In this document: positions 36,501 to 46,642 of the stretch, piece after piece
Layout: each line of letters begins with the position of its first letter
Position numbering within the stretch: the first letter of the stretch is position 1
DNA from: Gnetum montanum
Taxonomy: Eukaryota; Streptophyta; Gnetopsida; Gnetales; Gnetaceae
Assembly (NCBI GenBank): GCA_015680685.1
Contig: MNCI01026399.1
Span: forward strand, 575,392-635,391
Length of the DNA stretch: 60,000 nucleotides
Direction: 5' to 3'
Translations under genes and position numbers: made by a program
The notes under the pieces: generated by a model
Seen by the model: the letters and a program-made list of their open reading frames with translations, nothing else
What the model was told of the DNA's origin: nothing
The model's database searches: none

Positions 36501-36908
36501 TATTTTGTCAAGGACTTGCGGGGCTTTGCCCTTCAAAAAAGCATGTTGACTCTCCTACCTTAAGTCTCTCATACGTTGGGCATTTCTGGGATAATAATCC
36601 CTCATGTCAAAATATTCCGCAACGTATTCGACAAAATGCTCTTGCATGCCAATCTATACCAAGGCATGCAAAAGCATGCGAGAGATTGATCGATCTAGGG
36701 GTAACATAATGTGACCTTGCAAATCTCTCCACCGCAGTTGTTCGTCCTGATGGAGAACAAAAGTAAAGTTAAGAATATACTCATTGGGATGAGTATATGT
36801 CACCCTATATTGTTTAGGACCTAGCTGATTTTGGTTATGTTTTTTATCTTGCCGACTGTCTCGTGTGTGGTCCTTAGGTGGTGAGTTGCTCTTATGAGAA
36901 GAAGGCAT
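33581..36908 (-). pseudogene. gag-pro: gag-protease of element C, broken
   Basis: Minus strand, ATG at 36908 (MPSSHKSNSPPK). Order: an N-terminal region with VLHQDEQLRWRDLQG; a Ser/His/Lys-rich linker; a capsid-like core from 36028 (MLDIMEAVRIPTRHLKD, then WYWSLEPKTIRRWSTILELF); HIVDGLRNETRRTLW; zinc knuckle CEICHYDHPMGCC (CX2CX3HX4C); a Pro/Gln-rich linker. Retropepsin follows about 34320-33950, with ALLNLGSGVNLIS, where the catalytic Asp reads Asn, and FPIIMGRAWL. It ends with a pol-like tail, NSNKCSLFRISPLQLS, closing in RGGDGHLC at the internal PPT. At least two frameshifts and several stops. Capsid formation and self-cleavage are inferred from the family. Confidence 0.88.
33593..33612 (-). 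promoter_or_regulatory. Internal polypurine-like tract 1 of element C
   Basis: Minus strand ctcagtcgtgggggagatgg, inside the last codons of gag-pro. Confidence 0.5.
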
Positions 36909-37034
36909 TTTGATTGGTGTGCTATTTCACCGTTATATAAAAAAAATTTTCTTTTGATTAACCTGAAGGTTCGTTAAGGCTCACAACGATGTGAGTGATA
37001 TCCCTTATGTTCTATTCAGCGCACAAACACTTAG

Positions 37035-37052
37035 TCCCCGGCAACGGCGCCA
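37035..37052 (-). promoter_or_regulatory. Primer-binding site of element C (tRNA-Asp, intact)
   Basis: Plus-strand text tccccggcaacggcgcca equals the 3' end (with CCA) of plant tRNA-Asp(GUC), so the minus strand is exactly complementary over 18 bases. It is one base inside the LTR. tRNA identity is from memory of the plant tRNA, not a search. Confidence 0.9.
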
Positions 37053-37053
37053 A

Positions 37054-37956
37054 TGATGAGTGGCGATGTACCCCTACACTCAACCATACAAAACAAGCAT
37101 AACACGTGCAATCCAGTCGAACTCCACAGACTAAATGCCTAAATGCCCCATGAAACACTTGGGGTTAATCATTCGTTGTCTTCCCAAACTTACTTGTTGT
37201 TGTCACGGTGTATGGTTAAGTAAGTCCGAGGTATATGATTTTTTTGGTCTTTTATGGTTTTATCTCCTATGCTAAAGGGTGAAGGGTTGAGAGACTAACT
37301 AACTCTAACTAAGGACCTAAGTTTAAATTAACTAGCATCAGCATCCGTTCCCACTTACCATACACACCCTGAACTATGCAACTGTGGCTACCAAATGCTA
37401 ATCATTACTGGGATCACCACACGTAATGCACGTGCTCGAAGTGGTTGTACTGAGGCACCTAACTAACCTAAGCATGATGAGCAGCTGATTCCTTGACTAG
37501 TCGTACACATCCGTAGATGCTTGTAATCAAGTCGTACTCATCTCGCATTCTAGGAGACAAGGGTGAGAGAATCTAATTGCGATGAGTAGTCGATTCCTTG
37601 GTTAGCCGTACACATTCATCAATGCTTGTAACGAAGTCGTACTCATGCCGCGTTAACAACAGGTAATAAATAACATGTAATAAAACCTATCCATGTACTG
37701 TAAGGTTTATCCACAAAGCTCATCTTTATTACCGTACACAACTTGCGTTTAGGTACAAAGCTGCTCGAATAAAGAACCGTTCACTTGGGGACTCCTCCTG
37801 CGGGCACATGGAAAATATTCCATCTCTGGAGTGACTAAACTGCCAGAGCTTCGGTACTTCTAGCCTAGGATGAGAAATGAAGGGAGTGTCGCCTCTTATT
37901 TATAGATTTGGCAGCGGACCGCGATATCGCAGTGCATGCAATATCGCGTCTCATCA
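37054..37956 (-). repeat. 5' LTR of element C (903 bp)
   Basis: Termini tgatgag and ctcatca. Two GATATC-type units only (37921-37950), one decayed to aatatc. TATA box on the minus strand at about 37901-37911. Directly followed by the second TTAAC. Confidence 0.9.
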
Positions 37957-37961
37957 TTAAC
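37957..37961. repeat. Target-site duplication of element C (right)
   Basis: TTAAC, identical to 30695-30699. Confidence 0.9.
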
Positions 37962-38553
37962 CATTTCATTTTTCATATTCCTATGACTTCTTTTCCCACC
38001 AAATGGAAGCCATACCTTCTAGTCTAGATTTAGCAATAGGTATCCTCAAGTTATGTAGTACCACTTCCAACTAAAAATGCTTCTCAAGTGCCTTCAATTC
38101 ACTCACAAAAGCATTGGTATCATCTACACCATTAAATTCTTCAACTCAATGTATGAAAATCTTGCAGCATTTCTAAACACTCTAGAAAGCCTTGCCTCAT
38201 CTTCCTAGTCAACCTTGCCTAAAGAGGAAGTATTGAACACCACTAAAGTCCTTGAAGTTCTCATATGAGAAACAAGATTTCCTACCATTAGATATCTTTA
38301 GTTGATGGTTTCCTATACTCCCATAGTTGGATTACCCCTCGTCTTCATATGCTCCATCTCTACCTAGCTATGAAACTTCTTCATCTAAATGTGCATGCTA
38401 TTCATCTATGTGTGTTAGAAGATGACTAGGACTAGCATTTTTTTCTACCTTTGTACTCATTTCATCTAACCAAGCAACCATCATATGGAAGGCAGCATTC
38501 ATGCTCTCCATGTCTTGATTCAAAGCTTGCACCTATTTCCTCTTGGATGTCAT
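37962..38553 (-). pseudogene. gag: gag of element V, N-terminal part
   Basis: Minus strand from ATG at 38553 (MTSKRK, then a stop) through MESMNAAFHMMVAWLDEM to the chromovirus capsid-type phrase EFNGVDDTNAFV and ALEKHF near 38090. It then runs into element C at 37961 and resumes at 30694. Stops are frequent. Confidence 0.65.
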
Positions 38554-38621
38554 CTAAAATTGATAAAATTCTGAACCAAAATCCAAGCAACAATTAATAT
38601 AGATCTAGAATTCAAAGTTAA

Positions 38622-38633
38622 GCTTTGATATTA
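38622..38633 (-). promoter_or_regulatory. Primer-binding site of element V (initiator tRNA-Met type, decayed)
   Basis: Minus strand taatatcaaagc against tggtatcagagc: three differences, two of them G-to-A. Confidence 0.6.
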
Positions 38634-38640
38634 ATAACAT

Positions 38641-39652
38641 TGGAGCAAGTTCACTCCATAAATAAGTCACCTTCAAGTACTAAATCCAAATATTATTCAA
38701 AGATAAAAAAATTTTCTAGAAAATAAGAAAACTAGGTATCTTCAATTAATTTATTAGGAGATCATAAGAGGGTACTCCAAATCCACAAGCCACCAAAACC
38801 TATCTCCCTCAAACAATATTACAAAGCATGAGGCTCTATAACCACACAATTATTATTGTTAATGCAAGACAACCAATTGAGAATCTCTCCCATAATCTAG
38901 AATTGAGATATTGACTCACAAGTATGACATAAGAGAATAGAACACACATTTAATCTTGGAGCTACAATCACCAATTGCACTCACTCAATGTGCTCACCCA
39001 CTTTCTCCTACTTATCTCTCCATTCTCAAGAGCTCTCTTTCTTACTCAAGTTATTCATAATTGTAAATACAATAATATTTTTGTCAAAGTGAAATATAAG
39101 AAACCTAGAAACATTTTCACAACTTCATTTGAGGCTTTTCAAGTGTTTTCCAAGTTTTCTTACCTTCTTCTCAACTGTTTCCATCCTTTTGCATCATGTT
39201 TAAGCTATTTTTTTGAATCAAAATGGGTGTTTTCAGGAGTTTCACTAGTTGTATGGGTTATCTCTAATCTTTGGGAGATGCCTCCTACGAAATCCCAGTT
39301 CTCAAAAAAAATATACTATTTTTTACAAGAAATTCTCTAGGGACAAGACATCTCCTACATAGGCAAGACATGTTACCCAGGACATCTTGCTCTCAAGGGA
39401 GACATCTTGTGTAAGATGTCTCCTATCAAGCAAAGATGTTTCTCCTAAGACATCTTCTTCCAAAAAAAGACATCTTTCCCAAGACTTCTACCAAAAATGG
39501 CAAGACATCTTCTCTCATCTTTAGATGTCTCTTGTCAATCCTAGGTTTCACCCAAGATGCCTTCTAGTCCTCTAAGATGTCTTCTTCAAGCCTATAACCT
39601 ATAAAACATACACATAGAAAAGAACAAGGGGATCGAAAGAGGTATCCCTACA
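38641..39652 (-). repeat. 5' LTR of element V (1012 bp)
   Basis: Collinear with 25557-26572. Carries the aagacatct / agatgtctt series at 39340-39595. The plus-strand ORF at 38975-39340 is LTR sequence. Confidence 0.85.
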
Positions 39653-39805
39653 TCAACTTCCTTGCTTATCTTGATAATAAGCTAGCACAACCAATGAAAG
39701 GATGTTATCCTTTGAATGCTCAAAGATTATAAAATGCCTTCTTCTTTTTGTTGCATTCTTGGAAGTCTTTGGTTGGCTCTTAGCATTATTTATCATCTTG
39801 TTCAT
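39653..39805 (-). pseudogene. gag: gag start of element E
   Basis: Minus strand ATG at 39805 (MNKMINNAKSQPKTSKN) running to a VVLAYYQDKQG segment that matches the TFVLHQDEQL stretch of N. The next residues, WRD, are found across element V at about 25550. Short and decayed. Confidence 0.5.
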
Positions 39806-39903
39806 GTTCGCAACCTACACACAAAACTAAAAGCACACACTTGATTTGAATAAACATTAAGATCAACAATTTATAAGTATTTCCAAGAAATTCACTAATG
39901 GTG

Positions 39904-39921
39904 TTCCTAGCAATGACACCA
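39904..39921 (-). promoter_or_regulatory. Primer-binding site of element E (tRNA-Asp type, decayed)
   Basis: Minus strand tggtgtcattgctaggaa; differences from the intact C site are C-to-T and G-to-A. Confidence 0.65.
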
Positions 39922-39922
39922 A

Positions 39923-41174
39923 TGATAGGGGTCTTGCCAATTTTGGACCAATGGGATTTATCATACAAATCATAATGTGATTCAGTCATAAGCTTCGAGA
40001 ACAATGTTGAGTAAATTTCCATAAACACTTGTGCATATCATTGCATTTAATAAACATAAGAGAGATTATAATACATATAATACAATGCAAACCCATGTTT
40101 CCACAATAAGAAATGAACAGAATATTTATAATTTTTATGGATTTCATAATTATAAGGGATAAAATAATAAACACACATGCATTGCGATCCTACCTAGGAA
40201 TAGGTTTAATGCTTATGTTGTAATTCCTCTTGGGGATAGATGCAACATCGCACACAAAAAAAAATAAATGACTCTTAGTCATAATCTTAATGGCCCAACA
40301 CCATGTCATGCAGTTATGACCTCCTTGGATAAGGGTGAATTATCATAGCTTATGAAAAAAAGAATTAAATAAATATTTTTATTATTTTTAACATTTTATA
40401 ATGTCTTTGGTATTTTAATGTTTAAGGCATCATGGTGGATTAATGGAAAACCATAAGGTTTAGTCACTATGCAAACACTATACTTCGCATTGACCAAATG
40501 ATTTCGAACTACATAAGCATAGTAGCAATCTAATAGAGTCTAGCCACATTTATGAAAGTGACAGCTCAAAAGACATAAAATAGGGAAGAAAAAGAACTTA
40601 TTCAAGGGAGGGCGAGCTCTTCACACAAAATTGGATACCAAAAGCTAAAATAAAATTCTTGAAATCAATCTTGTTGTATGAAGGAATGAACCCTGGGTGT
40701 TTATAGTTTTTGCATAAGAACAAAAGGGATTTGTCAATGCATGAGCATCAATGGAGGCTTATTAATGTAACCCAAACTGATCGTGGGTATACAAGAAGCA
40801 AAGTTAGGTCAACCAAGTTTACCAAAAAGGTGGGTCACCATTCCCACACTAACGTAGGGGGTACACTGACATAGGGTAATCAATGCACCCTCTCTCCGCC
40901 CCCCCNACTCTTTGTTCAATTCATTCTAGGTGCAAGATGGAATATAAGGAAGCACATTGAGATGATACTAGAACATCTAAATGAAGTCAAAATCATTCCA
41001 GACAACTTAGAATTATGCATATAACCTCAAAGTATGATCCAATGGGTAAGGGTGCATCTCTAAAGACCAAGAACCACTACGAAACATGCTAGACCATAAA
41101 CACTAGGCATATGAAACACTACCCAAATCTAGGACTCACAGTTGAGATACAAAATACCACTAGATGATTCATCA
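39923..41174 (-). repeat. 5' LTR of element E
   Basis: Plus-strand text runs from tgataggggtc to agatgattcatca. Element-sense start tgatgaatcatc equals the LTR start of D (58927). TATA box (minus) actataaaca at about 40704-40713; U3 boxes at 40720-40870. The R/U5 portion is longer than in relatives and may hold an old insertion. One undetermined base at 40906. Confidence 0.65.
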
Positions 41175-41214
41175 AAGATAAAGTTATTGAAAATAATCCC
41201 AAATTAAAATTCCC

Positions 41215-42970
41215 TAATCAAGAATATCATTCTCAATAAGAGATTATGAACCAAGGTGATAATACAATCATAACACCAACTTCTAATAATGAAGACTATC
41301 CTACTAATAATGTTATCTCTAATAATGAAAAAACAATGCAAAATCAAAAAGGTCTAGATAATGGAAACAAACCATTAAGTGTGCTGTTAATTATTCTAAT
41401 TTGAATATAAATGAACCAAGACTTACAATAAGTCAATACCATGAACTTCATCATAATGATACTATTACCAATATTATGATACCTAATAATTATCGAAGCA
41501 TTCAAAATAGATCACTCAAAGAAGACATTGGAGGCTAAAATCTCCATGATGGAAAAGAGAGAAGTTTGGGAGTTAGTACCTTACCCCAAGAACTATTAGC
41601 CTATTAAAATTCATTGGGTCTTTACAACTGAGTTTAAAGAAAATAGCACACTAGATAAATACAAGGCTAAGTTGGTGACTAAAGGTTTTTCTCAAGTAAA
41701 AGGCATAGATTATGAAGAAACATTTTCATCCACTACTTGTATGGTTATCTTTCAAATAATCATTTTCCTATCTACCAAGACGAAGTAAAAAATCTATCAA
41801 ATTAACATTAAGTTGGCTTTTCTATATGGTGAATTACAAGAAGAAATATACATGAAGAAACTTGAAGGATTCATAAAGAATGAGAAGCTTGTATTCAAGT
41901 TACAAGGTGCAATTTAAGGGTTAAAACAAGCTCCTAGAATTTGGTTTCAAAAGATTGATCAATTCTTAATCACCTATGGATTTGTCAAGTTGCTCAAGGA
42001 TAGTAATCTTTATGTTTTAACAGACAAAATAGCCTTATGCATGATAATATCCTTCCATGTGGATGACATAGTTATAGTTGCAATGAAACTTTAAACTATG
42101 GAGCATTTTAAACAATAGCTATCACTATGATTTAATATCTTAAATCTAGAATTAGCACATTGCTACCTAGGGATGGAAATGAATTAGAAAGAAGGTGAAG
42201 TCATACTCTCTTAAGCCAAATATACTATAGATCTATTAGAAAAATACAACATGATAAATTGCAAATAATCTCGTATTTTCATGACACTTAGCTTCAAGAT
42301 AAGTATTGAGGAAGAACCAATAGATTCAAAATAATATCACCAAATTATTGATGCACTTATGTATCTTACAAATACAATTTTTGACATTCAGTATGCCATC
42401 AATCAATTAGCAATTATGATACAAAACCCAAATAATTAACATATGTAAGAAACCTTTCTAATTTTATGATACCTTAAGAACACATTATTGTATAGATTGG
42501 TATTTGTAAGCACCTCATCAAGAATTATGGAGGTTTATGTAGATGCAGACTGGGGAGGCAATACCAATAATAGAAGTTCAAGGACATGATTCTTTAATTT
42601 AACATTATGATAATATTGTTAGTTGAAAGAATAGTAAACAAATAATAGTATCATTATCCTCTATTGAGGTAGAATATCAAGCTTTATGAGAAACAATCCA
42701 TGATGTAATATGGATTGAACAACTTCTAACAAAAATTAGTTTCAACATATCTAAATCAATTACAATCCACAATGATAACTAGGTAGGAATCAAGGTAGTA
42801 TACAATATATGCTACCACGATAAAGGTAAGCTCATTGAGAGAAGTGTGCATTTTGTTAAATAGAAGTATCATGAGAACTAATATTTCAAATAAATCTCAA
42901 AAAGCATATGGCTTTACAAAGGCTTTAGCCAAATAGTAGTTTGAAGTATTTTTAAGCTATTTCTCTATGA
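41215..42970 (+). pseudogene. pol: Ty1/copia pol remnant: RT and RNase H
   Basis: Plus strand, one frame with many stops. RT: EVWELVPYPKN, DKYKAKLVTKGFSQVKGIDY, then EETFS, INIKLAFLYGELQEEIYM, GLKQAPRIW, and the active-site segment FHVDDIVIV (canonical YVDD-type). Then the copia RNase H start VYVDADWGGNTNNR at about 42535 and an end resembling the usual copia C-terminus near 42930. Gag and integrase are not seen; element E lies directly upstream at 41174. It would have copied the element RNA; it is inactive. Confidence 0.85.
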
Positions 42971-43217
42971 CCTCACTTCAGTGCAGTATAAAATGATGAG
43001 CAGTGAAGTACAAAATTATAAAAGAGTATTATATGAATATTGGATAAGTTATTCTTCAATATTTCTATCATAACTTGTACACTTCATACTAATTCATTAA
43101 GTACAAATATTACATTAGAAGACATAGTATGAATTATGGAAAAGTGTTAGAGGATAATTCATGCATTGTCTTAACTTGTAATTATTGCCTCAAGTTACAT
43201 TTTTACTCTTTAATATT
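42971..43217 (+). other. Copia 3' region and probable LTR start
   Basis: A purine-rich tattatggaaaag-like stretch precedes tgttagagg at 43147, a plausible copia PPT and LTR start. The LTR would be cut at 43217/43222 by element O and resume at 57363. The far LTR end was not identified with confidence. Confidence 0.45.
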
Positions 43218-43222
43218 CATAG
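43218..43222. repeat. Target-site duplication of element O (left)
   Basis: CATAG, identical to 57358-57362. Confidence 0.9.
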
Positions 43223-44050
43223 TGATGAGTGGCGAGGTACCCCTACACTCAACCATACAAATACGAGCGTTTTCACATGCGATCCGGTCGAACTCCGTAG
43301 ACTAAGTGCCTACACGCCTTATGGAATACCTAAGGTTAATCATTTGTTATCTTCCCAAACTTACTTGTATTTGTCACGGTTGTATGGTTAAGTCTGAGGT
43401 ATGTGATTTTTATAGTTTTTATGTTTTATCTCCTATGCTAATGAGGTGAAGGATGAAGAGACTAATTAACTAACTTTAACTAACTAACTAAGCCTTAATT
43501 AACCTAGCATCAGCATCCATTCCCACTTACCGTTCACACCCTGAACCAATGCAACCTTGGCTACCAAACGCTATTCGTTACTGGGATTACCAAGCGTAAT
43601 GCACATGCTCAAAGCAGTCGTACTAAATGCACTTAACTATGGGAGAAGGGTTTAGAGAGATGTAGTTAACTAATAAAGCATTTAAATGATAAACAATAAA
43701 TAATCGTAATTAAAATCCTAAATATCTTAGTCCATGCACTGCAAGGTTTATCCAAAAGTTCGTCTTTATTTCCATACACAAACTTGTGTTCAGGTACAAT
43801 ATTTGCTCGAATAAAGATCCATTCACTTTGGAGCAACTACTACGGGCACATGGAAATTATTCTATCTCTGGAGGGGTAAAACTGCCAGAGTTTTGCTAAG
43901 GGTCTAGATCAAGATGAAGAGACAAGGGAGAGCTGCCTCTTATTTATAGATTTGGCGACGCATTGTGATATCGCATACGTGATGCGATATCGCAACGGAC
44001 GTGATATCGCATACGCGATATTGTGGCCCATGCGATATCACCTCCCATCA
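43223..44050 (-). repeat. 3' LTR of element O (828 bp)
   Basis: Termini tgatgag and cccatca. U3 end (43965-44050) has about five GATATC-type units. Minus TATA box ctataaataag near 43949. Confidence 0.9.
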
Positions 44051-44064
44051 TACCCCCATGACTG
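44051..44064 (-). promoter_or_regulatory. 3' polypurine tract of element O
   Basis: Minus strand cagtcatgggggta at the LTR edge. Confidence 0.85.
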
Positions 44065-45670
44065 AATAAAAACTCATCCTCAAGTTCCTTACAAAATATT
44101 GGGAAGGTATGGGATTATTGATTGAATGGAACTAATGGTGAATGGGATGACATGTGAATGGATCATCATTANTGGGATGACATGTGAATGGATCATCATT
44201 ACAGAACAAAATAAAACTGGTGTTCACGACAACAAGAGTGAACACCTTATACATTTGACATTAGGCCTTCTTTGGCAGCTGAGAGAAAAGAGAGAAGAAG
44301 TTTGCTGCTATCAACCTAAGATTGTGCCTTTCATTGTCCATCCATAAGCACGCCATCAATCTTGTTCCTCGCATAACTGCTTTAGCATCAATCCATTCCA
44401 AGTGTTCCCTCCAGATCCAATCTGTTTTTGTATGATTGCCATCTACACACACAACACAATCTTATATTAGCAAGGGTAAATGAATCTTAATGCAACTGAT
44501 ACATTGCTTTGGTGAAAGGTCCATTGGTTGAGTTGTGGTATGGCTGATTGTGGATTCTAGAAATATAATAATGGTGACTACTGAAGGTGTAGGGGTTAGG
44601 AGAAAATCGAAAAAATTGGGTCAGGACCCCCATGACTAAGAGCAAACCTCTGGTAGCAATAGAATGGAGAAAGAAAAAGAACAAGAAAGACGGAGAAAAA
44701 GAGACAACAATAACATCGAGGAAATGGATGTCAAGATGGAGATGAACAAAATAAAATGGATTGCAAAAAATGTTAAGGGAAAGAATTTAATGGATGCACC
44801 AAATAAGAATGCTAGTGGGTCCTCCCCAAAGCAGGCTCATGCCCTTAATGCCCTGACAAACCCACATTCAAAGAGTCCATAGGCTCTAGGAATGTCATTT
44901 GGAACAAGAGTTAAAGTCTTAACCACAAGAATTTACCAAAAAGAAAATGATGCATCCACCAAGATATGGACTACTGATACAACTGGCAATGAGGTAATAG
45001 ATGGGGAAAGAAGGATGGAAAGAAGATAATGGAATGGAATCTCAAGAACAAGGTGATGTATGGCCCCTTGTGTAGTTAATGATTAATGTGACTCAGTAGA
45101 TCCCATTCCAAGTCCGGCCTCAAACAAACCACATCCAGTGACTTTGCATTAATGCATTCGGCCAATCCATCCACTTGAATAACAAGAATGCCTCCCCTAA
45201 GAGCTACCACCATTTCGACGAATGAAGGAGAAGAGAGAATGGGAAGCGAGAAGGGCCTTAGTTAGAGTGAACATGTTTATTTTAGTTCCATAACCAATGC
45301 TTGTAGCCCAATGATTATTTCATCTAAGGGATGTGCTTTGAATTCTCACTTTTCTCTTCTCTTTTTTTTTCTATTTATGCGTGAGAACCACACCATGCAA
45401 AGACTTTGTTATTTTTATTTACTCAGCTTTTCGATAAGTGGGTAACGTCGAAATGGCAAGAAAATTCAAGAAGAAAACATCCAAGCACCAAAGAGGATGG
45501 CCAACACAAATGCATCAAGTTCCCTTGAAGTCACACCCTTTTGAATTCTTGAGTCCTTCCTTAGTTTGAGAAATGCCCAGTCACTGATTCGTTATAGTTC
45601 TTATTATTGGAAAAAGGGACTGTATAGTTCTAAGCTAAGAGAGACCATAGAAATTTGTGGATTAATGGAT
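44065..45670 (-). other. 3' non-coding region of element O (part next to the PPT)
   Basis: Collinear with C 31667-33260: small ORF (44261-44452), polypurine-like tract 2 (44622-44640), conserved block (44815-44862). 44143-44171 and 44173-44201 are identical 29-bp copies around a single undetermined base at 44172, which looks like an assembly join, not biology. Confidence 0.65.
44261..44452 (-). CDS. Small 3' ORF of element O (WIWxxHLEW family)
   Basis: 63 codons on the minus strand, MCVDGNHTKTDWIWREHLEW at its start, collinear with the N ORF over DWIWxxHLEW, then KAVMRGTRLMACLWMDNE. The tail, FFSLFSQLPKKA, has slipped out of the N frame near the end. A splice-acceptor-like tgtgtgtag lies just upstream. 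Function unknown. Confidence 0.35.
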   Translation of the reverse strand: MCVDGNHTKTDWIWREHLEWIDAKAVMRGTRLMACLWMDNERHNLRLIAANFFSLFSQLPKKA

Positions 45671-45675
45671 GACGT
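45671..45675. repeat. Target-site duplication of element N (left)
   Basis: gacgt, against gatgt at 52737-52741: one C/T difference. Confidence 0.8.
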
Positions 45676-46501
45676 TGATGAGACGCGATATCGCATGCAC
45701 CGCGATATCGCGTACACAATATCACGGTCCACCGCCAAATCTATAAATAAGCGGCAGCACTCCCCTCATTTCTCATCCTAGGCTAGAAGTAGCAAAGCTC
45801 TGGCAGTTTGATCACTCCAGAGATAGAATATTTTCCATGTGCTCGCAGTAGGAGTCCCCAAGTGAATGGATCTTTATTCGAGCAGCTTTGTACCTGAATG
45901 CAAGTTGTGTACGGCAATAAAGACGAGCTTTGTGGATAAATCTTGCAGTGCGTGGAATAGGATTTATTACCTATTATTTCTTACATGTTATTTATTACAT
46001 GCATTAGCACGGCATGAGTATGACTTGATTACGATCATTTGCGAATGTGTACGGCTAATCAAGGAATCAGCTGCTCATCACGTTTAGGCTAGCTAGGTGC
46101 CTCAATACAACCACTTCGAGCACGTGCGTCACGTGTGGTGATCCCAGTAACGATTAGCATTTGGTAGCCACAGTTGCATAGTTCAGGGTGTGTACGGTAA
46201 ATGGGGACGGATGCTAACGCTAGTTAATTTAGACTTAGTCCTTAGTTAGAGTTAGTTAGCTCTCTCAACCCTTCACCTTGATAGCATAGGAGAAAAACCA
46301 TAAAAGACCAAAAAAATCATATACCTCGGACTTACTTAACCATACACCGTGACAACAACAAGTAAGTCTGGGAAGACAACGAATGATTAACCCCAAGTGT
46401 TCCATGGGGAGTTTAGGCATTTAGTCTACGAAGTTCGACCAGATCACGCGTGCTACGCTCGTTTCGTATGGTTGAGTGTAGGGGTACCTTGCCACTCATC
46501 A
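45676..46501 (+). repeat. 5' LTR of element N
   Basis: tgatgagacgcgatatcgca to ccactcatca. Three GATATC-type units (45684-45725, one decayed to aatatc) before the TATA box ctataaataag at 45742-45752. Confidence 0.92.
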
Positions 46502-46502
46502 T

Positions 46503-46520
46503 TGGGGCTGTTGCCGGGGA
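46503..46520 (+). promoter_or_regulatory. Primer-binding site of element N (tRNA-Asp type)
   Basis: tggggctgttgccgggga, 16 of 18 bases as in the intact C site. Confidence 0.85.
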
Positions 46521-46642
46521 CTAAGTGTTTGTGTGCCGAATAGAAAATAAGGGATATCACTCACATCGTTGTGAGCCTTAACAAACCTTTGGGTTAATCA
46601 AATAAAAATTATATAACGGTGAAATTAGCACACCAATAAAAA

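Larger units (their letters stand above)
30700..37956 (-). mobile_element. Element C: gag-protease Athila-like retrotransposon, pol deleted
   Basis: 7,257-bp minus-strand element with perfect 5-bp duplication TTAAC and termini tgatgag/ctcatca. 5' LTR 37054-37956, an exact tRNA-Asp PBS, gag-protease 36908-33581, 3' non-coding region, PPT and 3' LTR 30700-31652. RT, RNase H and integrase are absent. It belongs with terminal-repeat retrotransposons that carry gag only (TR-GAG class), here with protease. The LTRs differ by scattered transitions, roughly one in thirteen over the first 240 bp by eye. Confidence 0.92.
25557..39652 (-). mobile_element. Element V: chromovirus (Ty3/gypsy), near complete, interrupted by element C
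   Basis: Minus-strand element with 5' LTR 38641-39652, a decayed initiator-tRNA-Met PBS, gag (38553-37962 and 30694-about 30000), pol in the order PR, RT, RNase H, integrase, a C-terminal chromodomain, a PPT and a 3' LTR 25557-26572. Removing C (30700-37956 plus one TTAAC copy) leaves about 6.8 kb. Flanks are tcttc (25552-25556) and tcaac (39653-39657), a 3-of-5 match. They sit exactly where the gag frame of E resumes, which supports the junctions. Confidence 0.85.
15635..41174 (-). mobile_element. Element E: old Athila-like retrotransposon split by two insertions
   Basis: Reconstructed minus-strand element: 5' LTR 39923-41174, PBS 39904-39921, gag start at 39805, gag continuing at 25556-24443, non-coding and promoter-like sequence about 19690-18714, 3' ORF about 18450-16240, PPT 16210-16222 and partial 3' LTR 15635-16209. 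Element V interrupts gag at a point where the frame resumes on the other side (QDKQG at 39665, WRDAYG at 25550). Element L interrupts the region after gag. No pol is recognisable. This is the oldest layer on this side and the most decayed. Confidence 0.65.
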
